A stretch of DNA of 64,000 nucleotides. Source: Tranzscheliella williamsii (lineage: Eukaryota > Basidiomycota > Ustilaginomycetes > Ustilaginales > Ustilaginaceae). A model generated the notes under the pieces. The model was not told the DNA's origin, did no database searches, and saw only the letters and a program-made list of their open reading frames with translations. The translations under genes and the position numbers were made by a program. Numbering within the stretch: position 1 is the stretch's first letter; every line of letters starts with the position of its first letter. Location of the stretch: positions 62,001 to 126,000 of the forward strand of contig JALBYF010000018.1 of assembly GCA_023212725.1 (NCBI GenBank), given 5' to 3'. Below are positions 48,827 to 58,584 of the stretch, in pieces.

Positions 48827-49686
48827 AGTGACTTCAGCACCGGACACGGAGAACAAGCCAGCTCTGAACAGAACGGGAATAAGTCCAGCGTGAGATGAGG
48901 GAAAAGCGTCAGCTGTATGACACAGTAGGGTGGCGTAACAGAAGCTGAACAAAAAACAGAGCTGGCAGCGGCTATGGCATTCAGCATTTCTGGCCGGATT
49001 GGTGGCCCCATAAGTAGACGGTGGTGCCTTAGTAGAGGTTTTTGTGGTTCGGCCCACAGGCGCCCATTGAGCGGAAGGCCGAGGTGGGTGCACGAGCCCG
49101 TGCAAATGTGATGAAGCCGCGCGGTACCCCTCGCTCCTCCTGGCTAGATGTATTGAATGTGGGTCCGTATCCGGTCCATAGTTCCCGATGGTATCGGCCG
49201 TGGGGAGCAGACAAGATCAACACCATTCTTGCTGCCAACAAGACCCAGCTGTACACGATTTTGAGTGTTGAAGCAGGTTGTAAGAGGCATACCAGAAGGT
49301 TTCGTGTTGGTAAGTGGCAGGATCCAGTACTTAGGCGCATGGATATGGTGGGGTTGACGCTACCAGCGACTTCATTTCGTGGCCGCTCCAGCGAGCGCGC
49401 CTAGAACGCATGTTTACGCAGCTCGTTGCCTGGACCGCCTCCGTTTCTGTGCATGAAATGTTGGAAGAACAGTCCGAGATATCTAAGACTAAGAGAGAAT
49501 TGAGGATGGAGGGCTCGTGCCCCCCTGGTCATGCTCCTCATGCCTGCGTCCTGTTTTCCCCCGAAGATCACGACAAGGCGCAGAAGAAGATGCATCAATG
49601 TGTCTAGCGTCAGAGTCTGCGGAACTGAGCTGAAATGAGGTAGTATACGAAGATAGCATGGTAGTACAATTACAGACGGTGAGCGT
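48827..49686. promoter_or_regulatory. SKN1 upstream / INO80F-like 3' region
   Basis: This 860-bp interval has only weak open frames, and nothing in it resembles a gene. It presumably contains the SKN1/KRE6 promoter. Confidence 0.4.
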
Positions 49687-50616
49687 TCAATCGTTCCGGG
49701 CACGTTTCGTAGGATGGTGATGCAGATGAACGTCGTCGTGATTTGCCCCGAACGATGGATTCGAGCCGACGTCTGCCGATGCGGGGGATGGAGAGATGGG
49801 CCGGGGTCGTTTCGATGTCAAGGTGTGCGCTGATCCATCAGCAAGTGGCAAGATAGAAGAGCGAACTGAGCCGGCAGGCAGGAGGGAAGAAGACATGGCT
49901 GAAGGGCTTGGCGGGCGGTAAGGTGGCTCGTCGTCATCATACTGGCGTGCGGGAAGGTAGGGGGCGTGACGCCGATCGTTGGCGGGAGCACGGCGGTGGT
50001 AGGATTCCTCTACCGTTGATGACCGCGATGGAAGAGCTTCAGCGTAAGGGTCATGGCGGATAGGCTTCTGAGGGGAGACAGAGTCGGACTCGCTGGACGA
50101 GGTATATGCCCTAGTGTGGGCGGATCTGTCCAGGAAGGGGGGAGGGCTACGCCTCTGCTCCACGCTTCGATCATAGCCAGAGTAGCCAGCAGCATGGGAA
50201 GCATATTGAGCCCTATAAGAGGCGTATGTGTCCGGTTCACGAGGGGGCCTAGCTAGCATAGCCGCCTCGTACTCTCTGCGCTCTCTTTCTCTTAGCGCAT
50301 AAGCGTGTCTCTCTGCTGCTTCGCGCTCGTGTTGGCGCATCTGCTCGACCTCGAGCTGCATCCGGGCGCTTCTCGCTCGCTTTGTCGCAACGGCATCGAG
50401 CAGGAACTCGATCTCTTCGCGCAACTTCAACTGCTTGGCCGCAGCTTTGGCGACATTGGTGACCAGATCGGTGTGGTCGGTAGACACGCGGTCGTACTTG
50501 TCCTTGGACTTGAGGAAGAGTGATTTGTAGTTCGTGGACGGATTGGCGCCTCTCGACCTTCTTGCGGGAGCGGCGGCCGATGCTGCTGAAACTGAAACGC
50601 TCGAGCTGTCGGCCAT
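49687..50616 (-). CDS. Coiled-coil protein, probable INO80F-like domain
   Basis: This 309-aa single-exon protein has a short Ser/Ala N-terminus and then a helical segment at residues 29-76 (NYKSLFLKSKDKYDRV, followed by KQLKLREEIEFLLDAV). The segment resembles the INO80 complex subunit F/TFPT-type domain. It continues into a Glu/Arg-rich coiled coil to about residue 120. The remainder is Tyr/Ser/Arg/Pro-rich and disordered, with a basic C-terminus ending KRARND, a possible nuclear localisation signal. If the domain call is right it is a chromatin-remodeller accessory subunit. I base this only on the pattern of heptads and the LRxExxxLLD motif, so a generic nuclear coiled-coil protein remains possible. 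It is divergent from TRM2. Confidence 0.6.
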   Translation of the reverse strand: MADSSSVSVSAASAAAPARRSRGANPSTNYKSLFLKSKDKYDRVSTDHTDLVTNVAKAAAKQLKLREEIEFLLDAVATKRARSARMQLEVEQMRQHEREAAERHAYALRERERREYEAAMLARPPREPDTYASYRAQYASHAAGYSGYDRSVEQRRSPPPFLDRSAHTRAYTSSSESDSVSPQKPIRHDPYAEALPSRSSTVEESYHRRAPANDRRHAPYLPARQYDDDEPPYRPPSPSAMSSSLLPAGSVRSSILPLADGSAHTLTSKRPRPISPSPASADVGSNPSFGANHDDVHLHHHPTKRARND

Positions 50617-50997
50617 GTTGGTGAAGCGACTAGAGCGCTCAGGCGGCGGATGATGTTCGTAGGACGCGGGAAGCGGCAGGGCATACTCTCATGGCCGTTG
50701 ATACGGCTTATGACAAGCTGCTCTCCATCGCGAATAGGACGTACCACGCGCGGATCCGAGTAATCCAGCGTCCGCCTCGGAATTCGGGAACAGCGTGAAA
50801 ACCGCCTATGTTAGGTTGCCTACTTTCGAAATGGGTGACTTTTGAGTGGACGATGCTATTTACACTGTAAGTAGCGTTTTGACAGCTGCGGGCAAAAATT
50901 TCGAGGAGCAAATGTGGATATACGTGGTTGCTTCGACCTGCCACCATCGAGCTCGTAGCGCCAAGCTGCTAACCCTGATCAGACAAAGCGCAGCTTG
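50617..50997. promoter_or_regulatory. Divergent INO80F-like / TRM2 promoter region
   Basis: These 381 bp between divergent start codons form a compact bidirectional promoter region. No consensus TATA is evident. Confidence 0.4.
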
Positions 50998-52869
50998 ATG
51001 CTCAGCAGAAGCTCTTTACGGCTGTTCGTCTCTCCACCCGCATACTCAAAACTGGTACATAAGCCGCCGCTCCCAATAGCCACCATGTCCTCCCCCGCAA
51101 GCCCCAGCTCTCCCGTCGCACCGCCTGCGAAGCGAATGCGCTCCCACTCTCCCGAAAGTTCAGCATTATCGCACAGCGCAGGCACCAACGGCAAGACTAA
51201 TGCCAACGGAAATACCAACGGCAATGCCAACGGCAAAACCAACGGCAATGGTTTGGATCTTGGCTCGATAAACTCGTCGAGCTATCAGCAAGCTTCCACA
51301 TCTGCGTCAGCGGCAGTGGTCTCTAACGCACAGGACAAAGCCGCCAAGAAGGCCGAAGCCCGCAGGTCACGGAACAAGCGCAAGGACTATGCCAAGCAGC
51401 TTCTAAAGACGGGCCGCGAGCCGATTGAGTTCGACATCGAGGAGCTGATGGGCGTACGCAAGGTGACGGACCTTTTGTCGGAGGGGCTCGAATACGAGTA
51501 CAAGTTCGAGCGCGGGACACGCCTTACCCTGCAGATCCAGCGACTGAATGCTCATGGCGACGGTCTAGCTATTGCGCCCGGTTTGGACTGGATTATCGCC
51601 GTGCCTAACAGTCTGCCGGAAGAGAAGGTGACTGTCGAGATCACGAGCAACGAAAGGCTCTATTCGAAAGCCAAGCTGATCGAAGTGATTGAAAAGAGTC
51701 CACTGCGGCAACCGGATCTGATCGGCTGCAAGTACTTTGGTGACTGTGGTGGATGCCAGTATCAGATGCTTGATTACGACACGCAGTTGGATATCAAGAA
51801 AGGGGTAGTGCAAAATGCTTTTGCCCGGTTCTCAGGTCTGGAGGCCTCTCTGATTCCGTCAGTCCTGCCAACGATTGCATCGCCGAAGCAGTACAACTAT
51901 CGTACCAAGATCACTCCCCACTTTGAACTGCCGTTCGAGCTGCGCAGAGGCAGAAGGACGGGGCGTCGAAATGCGGATGGCTCTGTTGAAAAGAAAGAGT
52001 ACGAGGTGCCGATCGGTTTCGACTGCATTGGAACCAAGAAGGTGATGGACATTGAGGAGTGTCCCATCGCCACAAGGACGATCAACAAGGCCTTGCCCGG
52101 GGCCAAGCAGAAGGTGAGAGACGCTATCGAGAGCTTCAAGAATGGAGCCACCATATTATTGCGCGACTCGCTCGCAACCTATGACAGCTTGGCAGAAGAT
52201 CAACTAGCGGTGTCGGCAGACTCTAGCCAAGCTGACAGAGAACTGGATACAGTGGTGGTCACCGACCACAAAGCTACGGTTAAGGAACGCGTGCTCGACA
52301 CCAAGTTTGAATCACCGGCTGGCACCTTTTTCCAGAATAATAGGAGTATTCTGCCCAGCCTGCTGAGCTATGTGCAGGAACAGATCACCAGCTTGTCTCT
52401 CGCCGAGACGCAGGATCGATACCTGGTCGACGCCTACTGCGGGTCGGGGCTGTTCAGCCTCTGCCTAGCTCCGTTGTTTCGCGAGGTCTCGGGTGTAGAG
52501 ATCTCGGCCGAGAGTATCAGGTATGCCACCAAGAACGCCGAGCTGAACAACATTGGCAATGCCAAGTTCCTGGCTGGCAATGCCGAAGACATATTTGCCA
52601 AGATCGAGTATCCGGCCGACCGGACGGTTGTCATCATCGATCCGCCGAGAAGGGGATGCGACGAGGAATTCATCCGGCAGCTCGTCAAGCTGGCGCCGAA
52701 GCACATTGTCTACGTCTCTTGCAACGTGCACACCCAGGCAAGGGACGTCGGGCAGCTGGTTACCATGGACCCAAGGTACCGGATCCGAAGCGTACGCGGT
52801 GCCGATCTCTTCCCACAAACCCACCACGTCGAAGGCGTCTGCGTCTTGGAGAAGGTCGACGAGGCGTGA
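50998..52869 (+). CDS. TRM2: tRNA (uracil-5-)-methyltransferase Trm2
   Basis: The product (623 aa from this ATG) is a TrmA/RumA-class SAM-dependent methyltransferase that makes 5-methyluridine at tRNA position 54. Visible features are a TRAM-like domain (TLQIQRLNAHGDGLAIAPG), a Cys-rich CKYFGDCGGCQYQ segment, FFQNNRSILPSL, the SAM-binding VDAYCGSGLFSLCLAP, IDPPRRGCDEEF and the catalytic Cys575 in YVSCNVHTQARDV. Two starts are plausible. ATG 50998 gives a 29-residue Arg/Leu/Ser-rich, acid-free N-terminus resembling a mitochondrial presequence. ATG 51085 (MSSPASP, in CACCATGTCC context) would give the cytosolic/nuclear form. A 12-bp Thr-Asn-Gly-(Lys/Asn) repeat follows. The core is collinear and intact with no intron. 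Confidence 0.92.
   Translation: MLSRSSLRLFVSPPAYSKLVHKPPLPIATMSSPASPSSPVAPPAKRMRSHSPESSALSHSAGTNGKTNANGNTNGNANGKTNGNGLDLGSINSSSYQQASTSASAAVVSNAQDKAAKKAEARRSRNKRKDYAKQLLKTGREPIEFDIEELMGVRKVTDLLSEGLEYEYKFERGTRLTLQIQRLNAHGDGLAIAPGLDWIIAVPNSLPEEKVTVEITSNERLYSKAKLIEVIEKSPLRQPDLIGCKYFGDCGGCQYQMLDYDTQLDIKKGVVQNAFARFSGLEASLIPSVLPTIASPKQYNYRTKITPHFELPFELRRGRRTGRRNADGSVEKKEYEVPIGFDCIGTKKVMDIEECPIATRTINKALPGAKQKVRDAIESFKNGATILLRDSLATYDSLAEDQLAVSADSSQADRELDTVVVTDHKATVKERVLDTKFESPAGTFFQNNRSILPSLLSYVQEQITSLSLAETQDRYLVDAYCGSGLFSLCLAPLFREVSGVEISAESIRYATKNAELNNIGNAKFLAGNAEDIFAKIEYPADRTVVIIDPPRRGCDEEFIRQLVKLAPKHIVYVSCNVHTQARDVGQLVTMDPRYRIRSVRGADLFPQTHHVEGVCVLEKVDEA
51180..51249 (+). repeat. 12-bp coding repeat in TRM2 N-terminus
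   Basis: About six imperfect copies of a (A/T)CCAACGGCAA-type 12-bp unit encode Asn-Gly-rich repeats in the non-conserved N-terminal extension of TRM2. Confidence 0.8.
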
Positions 52870-53218
52870 GCTCTTCTCCCTTCACCTTTCCCACAGCTGC
52901 ATAGAACAAGCCTCTGTTCCGTCGGCCGTAATCACAGAACTTGTTCTCACTACCAGTGAATGTTACGTCAGGTTTTTTCTCTCTCTGCGTGCACCGAGGC
53001 ATAGATTGTAGTATGGATATTTCGGAAATCGGCGTGGCGATTGAGAATTATTTGGCCGACTGTTAGAGAGGAAAAGGGAAGAATTCTCCGGATTATGGGA
53101 AAGAAGTGAGAATTATCCACAATGTAGCAGCCAAGAACGCAGGACTGAACAAGCAACCGACTCTGCTTTACCCTTCACAGCTTGCCGCACCACACCTTTG
53201 GTAGCCACGCCGCACATC
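52870..53218. promoter_or_regulatory. TRM2 3' / Mtf2-like upstream region
   Basis: These 349 bp hold the 3' end of TRM2 and the promoter of the Mtf2-like gene. AT-rich patches lie at about 53015-53110. No other gene is supported. Confidence 0.4.
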
Positions 53219-54931
53219 ATGAGGACGGCGATCATGCAAGGAGCCCGCAGCGCTGTTTCCCAGGTCGCTGCTGGTGCGTCTTCTACGCGAGCCTTCTCAG
53301 CCACCTGTTTCCGGAGCTCGGACAAGGAGGGCGACAAGGAGGAGGGGGGAAGTGGCACGCCGCGTCCTGCCGCCAGCGACGCTTCTTCGAGCGCAGCATC
53401 TTCTTCCACGTACCAGACGCCGTCACGCAGTGCGGGGTCTTGGCCGTTTGCTGCGCCGGATGCCGAAGCTTCCACTTCGGCCGCGGACGCGTCGTCTTCG
53501 GAGCGCGGCGCCTCGCCCGCCAACCCGTATGCCGGTATCTTCGAGGGCGACAATCCGTTCCCCACATCGACGTCGCCGAACGCCCACCAGCGCCACGGAT
53601 CGTGGCTGTCCGAGCAGCTCGACCCGCTGTCGTCGTCATCGTCGTCATCGTCGTCGTCCCGGCGGCCCGAGTTAGCATCCAGGGTCGACGCCCAGGGGAG
53701 GAAGAAGAATCCCGTCTCGCGTTCGGTTCTCTTCGCCGACGGGGATGCTGCGCGGCGGTCTGAAGACTTGCGGCCTCGGCCGGGCGGTGCTGCGCGGAGC
53801 CAGCGCAAGCGGCTGGATCGGACACCGCTGACGCAGCAGGAGGCGAATGCGTTCATGTCGTTGCTCAACCAGGCGCTGGCGGGGCCGTCGAGTGAGGCAG
53901 CGTCGGCGGCGGGCGGTGCTTCGCGCGAGGGTGGCGCGTCCACAGAGGTGGATGCGCTGCTGGGGAGCTACACGACGCTGGGGAGCGACCGGACGACGGA
54001 GCAGGGGAGCAAGAATCTGCTGCAAGCGTTTGCCAAGCGGAATCGGCTGCGGCGGTTCGAGGAGAGCCGGGCTCAGCGGGCCAAGCGGTTTTCCCGCGAG
54101 GGGCTCGCTGCGCAGATCGACCCGGTCCAGCTCGAGGCAGGCATCGACGAGGCGCGCGAGGAGATCACCATGTGCGAGAACCTCGCCGATTTGCTCGCCT
54201 TTGCCAAGCGCGAGGTCTGGGGCCTCTCCTCCGCGGCCGACGCCGCGCCGGGCGGCTACGCGCGCCTGCTGAGCGAGTTCCCCTCCTCGTCACGCGCCGA
54301 CCCCGCCACAGGCGACGACGCTGCCGACCGCACCCCGCGCTTCGGCAAGGAAACACCCTTCTACGCCCCCGTCCTGCACCTCCTCTTCCTCACCGTCCGC
54401 GACCGGTACCGCGCACCGCACACCGCGCTCGCACTCGCCCGCATCACAAAGGCACTCGGCGTCGAGTCCTACGTGCTCGGCATGACAGGCACCCTCTACA
54501 ACGAGCTGCTCAAGACCCAGTGGGACTGGCTCGGCGACCTGCCCGGCGTCGTACAGACCCTCCGCGCCGCCCGCGAGACCGGCATCCTCTCCGCCCCCCT
54601 CCCCCAGCGCGCTCCCCTCCAACGCGCGCCCCTCTACGCCTCCGCAGAGGACGAGTCGATCCGCGACACCGTAGACCGCATCACCAACGAGGTCCGCAAA
54701 CACGTCCTCGATCAGCACCGCTCCACCCCCGACCTCCTCGCGCCCGCATCCCCCACCACCCTCCCTGACCACCTCCTCCCCTGGAACCACAAGGCCCTCC
54801 TCGACTCGGCACGACACGCAACCGCGCTCGCTGGCCGCCCGTTCCGCATCCTCGCAGACCGCCCACCCCGTCCCGACCACAGACCCGACCCCGCCCGCTA
54901 CCGCCCCCCCTCCCGCCCCTACCAGCGCTAG
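53219..54931 (+). CDS. Mitochondrial Mtf2-like protein
   Basis: This 570-aa single-exon protein begins with a presequence-like N-terminus (MRTAIMQGARSAVSQ, then RAFSATCFRSS). A Ser/Ala/Gly-rich disordered region follows to about residue 200. A helical C-terminal domain at about residues 250-480 contains FYAPVLHLLFLTVRDRYR from residue 381, then ALARITKALGVESYVLGMTGTLYNELL and a following Trp-Asp-Trp. This matches by eye the fungal Mtf2-like C-terminal domain of Nam1/Mtf2-type proteins, which act in mitochondrial transcript processing or translation. Codon use is extremely G+C-biased. The start is the first real ATG (53219); the open frame begins earlier only at a TTG. The family call is probable, and the exact molecular role is unknown. 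Confidence 0.7.
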   Translation: MRTAIMQGARSAVSQVAAGASSTRAFSATCFRSSDKEGDKEEGGSGTPRPAASDASSSAASSSTYQTPSRSAGSWPFAAPDAEASTSAADASSSERGASPANPYAGIFEGDNPFPTSTSPNAHQRHGSWLSEQLDPLSSSSSSSSSSRRPELASRVDAQGRKKNPVSRSVLFADGDAARRSEDLRPRPGGAARSQRKRLDRTPLTQQEANAFMSLLNQALAGPSSEAASAAGGASREGGASTEVDALLGSYTTLGSDRTTEQGSKNLLQAFAKRNRLRRFEESRAQRAKRFSREGLAAQIDPVQLEAGIDEAREEITMCENLADLLAFAKREVWGLSSAADAAPGGYARLLSEFPSSSRADPATGDDAADRTPRFGKETPFYAPVLHLLFLTVRDRYRAPHTALALARITKALGVESYVLGMTGTLYNELLKTQWDWLGDLPGVVQTLRAARETGILSAPLPQRAPLQRAPLYASAEDESIRDTVDRITNEVRKHVLDQHRSTPDLLAPASPTTLPDHLLPWNHKALLDSARHATALAGRPFRILADRPPRPDHRPDPARYRPPSRPYQR

Positions 54932-55132
54932 TCCCCGCCCGCATTTCCCCTCATGCTCACACGCGTTGAGAATCAGAAAGCATCATCAATTCGCCAGGAA
55001 GTGCAGCATATTGAGACAGGAAGTAGGCGCGCTTGTCAGAGCCCCACGCCAGGAGAGGGCCGACAGAGCCGCGCCGGTGACGGCTCGCCAAAGCTAAACC
55101 GGACCGCAAGGGGGGGCGGCAGAGAAGGGGTG

Positions 55133-56404
55133 CTAGATTTGCAGGCCGAGCTTGTCGGCGAGCGAGTCGAGGACGTGGAGGACGGGGTCGACGTCGGCAC
55201 GCAGCTCGGGGGCGGCGGTGTTGATGGCGTCAGCGATGGCGGAAGCGAGCGCGGTGATGCTGGGGATGAGGGCGGCGATGGCGGAGACGATGTCGGTGAA
55301 ATCGGCCTTGGCGTCGATCTTGGCGAGCAGTGCCTCGACGTTCTTGACCACGGCGGTGATGTCGTCCTTGATTGTGGCGAGGGGGTCGGCGAGCGGGTTG
55401 GTGGTGGCGCGGCGCGTGGGCGCGGTGTGGGTGCTGGTGGCCAGGGCGGTCTGCAGCTGGTCGACGTCGGTGACGCGCTGCACGGCGTCGACGAAGGCCG
55501 GCACGCTCGGCATCGCGTCGAGCGCGGCCACGAACGCAGCCGCGTCCTGCAGCCCGCCGAACGACGCCAGCACCTTGCCCGAGCCGTCTACCTGCTGCAC
55601 GGCGGTCAGGACCGGCGCAGCACCCGTCAGGTTGGCGAGGTCCGTAAGCGCATCACTGCCAAACTTCTCGATGTACTGGACGAGCTTGGTCGTGCCCGCG
55701 ACCTCGACCAGCTGCGTCGCATCCTTGGCCACCGTCGTCAGCGCGTCCACGACCGACTCGACGTCCTTTAGCGCGTCAGCGAACGTCGCCGGACTCTGCA
55801 GGCTCGCCAGCGTCTCCACCACCTTGACCGCATCCCCCGCCACCACGAGCGCCTCGTAGATCGTCTTCACCCCTGCCGTGTCGAAGATCGACAGGATCAC
55901 CTGCGGGTCCGTCAGCAGCGCAATGATGTCCTTGCTCGTCTCCAGCTTCGACCACCCGTCCAGCAGCTCCGCCAGCGGGTCCGCACCCGCCACCTTCGCC
56001 GCAGACAGCTGCGTGCTAACGCTGGCGAGGTCGACCTCTTGCTCAGCCCGCTTGTGTACCGACACCAGCAGAGCCTTGATCGATGCGGTGGCCTCGTCGA
56101 TGCTCTGCTTGGTCTCGCCAACCAGCGAACCAAGCTGCTCCGAGACGCTCTTGGTATCGGCCGAGCCAAGCGCGCCCGAGGCGACAGAGACTTCCTGCTC
56201 CAGATGGCCAGAAAGACTGTACAAGTAGCTGGCCACCTCGTTGAGGTCGACGCTGGCATGCGCAGTGGCACGCGCCTTTACCTCCACGTTGGTGCTCGAA
56301 CGCTCCGCAATGGCAGCATATCGGCTCTGGCGTGAATTAATAGCAGCAGCATTGGCGGCGCTGGCTGCGGCAGCCAGCACGAGCAAGTATTGCGAAAACT
56401 GCAT
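55133..56404 (-). CDS. Secreted cysteine-free protein, paralogue A
   Basis: The 423-aa product has a signal peptide at residues 1-20 (MQFSQYLLVLAAAASAANA). It is Ala/Val/Ser/Asp-rich, apparently all helical, and contains no cysteine. A Lys-Arg pair at residues 118-119 (SVHKR) is a candidate Kex2 site, following a conserved block QLGSLVGETKQSIDEATASI. The C-terminal part carries heptad-like segments ending APELRADVDPVLHVLDSLADKLGLQ. It is clearly paralogous to the next gene on the same strand; the shared sequence includes the signal peptide, the SVHKR block, KLVQYIEKFG and the tail. I recognise no known enzyme domain. A remote relation to fungal surface-binding (HsbA-like) or cell-wall proteins is possible but unproven. 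The start is the ATG at 56404; the frame extends upstream as pyrimidine-encoded Pro/Ser sequence, probably UTR. Confidence 0.88.
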   Translation of the reverse strand: MQFSQYLLVLAAAASAANAAAINSRQSRYAAIAERSSTNVEVKARATAHASVDLNEVASYLYSLSGHLEQEVSVASGALGSADTKSVSEQLGSLVGETKQSIDEATASIKALLVSVHKRAEQEVDLASVSTQLSAAKVAGADPLAELLDGWSKLETSKDIIALLTDPQVILSIFDTAGVKTIYEALVVAGDAVKVVETLASLQSPATFADALKDVESVVDALTTVAKDATQLVEVAGTTKLVQYIEKFGSDALTDLANLTGAAPVLTAVQQVDGSGKVLASFGGLQDAAAFVAALDAMPSVPAFVDAVQRVTDVDQLQTALATSTHTAPTRRATTNPLADPLATIKDDITAVVKNVEALLAKIDAKADFTDIVSAIAALIPSITALASAIADAINTAAPELRADVDPVLHVLDSLADKLGLQI

Positions 56405-58584
56405 GCTTGCAAAACGAAAGTTGGGGCCTCTCTTTAAGAGCAAGGGTAATCTAAAAAAGGGGTTGTTGGGGGGTTGGGGAGAGATCGATGAAGGAAGGCT
56501 CGAGGGCTGGGAAGAAGGGGTGTCGGGAAGAGGCGAGGGGAGTGAGTTATTAGGGACAGGAGGGGGTAACAAAGCCAGAAGAGGCGAGGGTTAAGTACTC
56601 ACTCTTGCTATGCATGGAAGAGGCAGGGTGGAGCAGGGTGTCGTAGACGGTCCTCAGCGCTGACTGCTGCCATGACGGCTCAGCTGAAAGTAGAGGGTCG
56701 GCACGCCAGAAAGCATCCGGAATTGCGAGATTTGCTTCCGAAGCGCAACGCCCATGGACAGCGAAAGGGATGAGGTACCGGCAAGCTGCTGACTGCTTCA
56801 GCGAGTAGATCCGAACAGCGGCACAGGAGTGCGATAGGTGATGAAGCTGATTCGCCATCACCAAAGGCATACGGTTCTTCCGGTGGAAGCATGCGAGAAA
56901 AGCTAGCTCGCATGCCATCGCGAACAGCGATGTTGCCGCGCTAGCCTGGTCTGGTCTGTCGGTCTCTGTGTGACAAAGGTGAGAGCTTTCAACAGAGATG
57001 TTGAGGCGAGGCAGCAGGACTGCTACGTGGGCAAGTCCGGGTAGGCTCGGGACAGTAACTACGGTGCGAGCGATGTACGCACGACGATGCAGCGCTAGCG
57101 ACGGCCGCTAAGGCAGTGCCAGCGCGTGTCGATGAAAGCCGTTGATTGGCGATGGCGAGCGGAAGAAGTCGTATTTAAAAAGCCGGCAATGCTTTATCAT
57201 GAGCCGGTGTAAGCTGGAGGTGCTGGGGGTAAGACTGGCCATTTGTACTTCACGGCGACATCGGTAGGAAGAAGCATGAACCGGTTATGGCTCGTAAGGT
57301 CGCCAGATGCAGGACGAAGGTGTGGACGTGGACTGGCGCAGGGCCCTGGCTACCACGCCTGCTGTGGAACATCGCGCAGACGGGAACAGTCAGGAATGCG
57401 GCCATGACACGATTCATCGTCGTGGTGCGTCACGGCTCTAGTCCGCAGTAGGACGACGAACGGGCAGCTGGACGGTCGGTGAATTGCCTAGTGGACGACC
57501 CGGAGGGAGGCTACTTGAGATGGCCATGTGTGCAGCATGCAGATGGCGACAGCTGGCGTTGTTTGACTGCAGAATTGGCGCTAGTCTTACAATTAGTGCT
57601 AGTCGTGGATTTGCCGGTAGGGCGAACTTCATAGGCTTAGCGTGGTATGCGGCCATCGCACTTGCTGGCTTTTACCTGCTCGCCAAGGCGCCACATGTCG
57701 GCGCTCGCCTTCCTTTTGAAGATCGCCGGCGCTAGTGCCAAAGTGGCCAGCCCCGGCCCGGCGGGCTGGCAGGATACGCACGCTGTTTGTCGTGGTCGGC
57801 CGCAGCACCGCACCGCTCCACCTCATCCTCTGCAGAACACTTGCCACGAGCGTCCATGGGCTATGGCGTGCGCTTCCGCTTCGACGGGCGGCGATCTGCC
57901 GTTGCACACCCGCACCCATGCTGCTGGCAAGGAAGGGGCCAGCAAAAGCACGTGTCAGTAAGATCGGCACAGCTCGGCTGGCAAGCCTAGACACATGTTC
58001 AACAAGTTCGAAGGAACGTGGTTAGTGGCCTTCTGCCGGTCTAGCGGCGTAGACTAGTTACGATCTCGTCATCGGCGATCTTCTGCCGGATTCTGGCCGG
58101 CCATGAGCAAGGGAGGCGGCTCTTCTGTATTAGCACGTGGTTGTGCACCAGCGTAGCCCTCCCGGTTCTTCCACTGCTGCCCTGCGAGAAGTAACTCCCC
58201 TCAGTTCTCCAAACCGAGCTTCACGTCAGGCATGAAAGGCCGCTTCTGCGAGTAGGGAACTTCAACAACATTCCGAAACGCCGCTTGTCCTTGATCTAGT
58301 TCAGAAATGGGCATAAGAAGACGTGTATATCGAATAACGCAAGCGAAGTTCTGTATGGGCGGACAGCGGGGCAGATGCGAGCCTAGGACGAAATTCTTGT
58401 CGCAGGCGGCACCAGCGAAGCGACAGCGCCAGCCTGCAACAGGTAGTGCAGAAGGGAGGAACGAAAGGAGAACGTGGCCGAATGGCGAAAGAAGTAGAAC
58501 TGAGATACGGCAGTTAAACGGTAACGAACGGAGCGCTGGTGCCGAGAATTTCCGGCACATGCTGTGGCTGTAGCCGCGGGCTGT
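56405..58584. promoter_or_regulatory. Intergenic region between the two secreted paralogues
   Basis: This is the longest gene-free stretch of the window (2.18 kb), with paralogue A downstream of it and paralogue B upstream. A pyrimidine-rich leader precedes paralogue A. A donor-like GTGAGT (minus strand, at 56602) and a TTTTTTAG acceptor (ending at 56451) could bound a 152-nt 5'-UTR intron. A TTTAAA patch lies at 57177-57182. I see no third paralogue and no other gene. Confidence 0.4.

Noticed and set aside
47504..48898. 464-codon open frame antisense to SKN1/KRE6
   Set aside because: It mirrors the SKN1 exon, starts at a TTG, has a biased Arg/His/Ala composition, and the opposite strand encodes a clear family member with matching splice sites.
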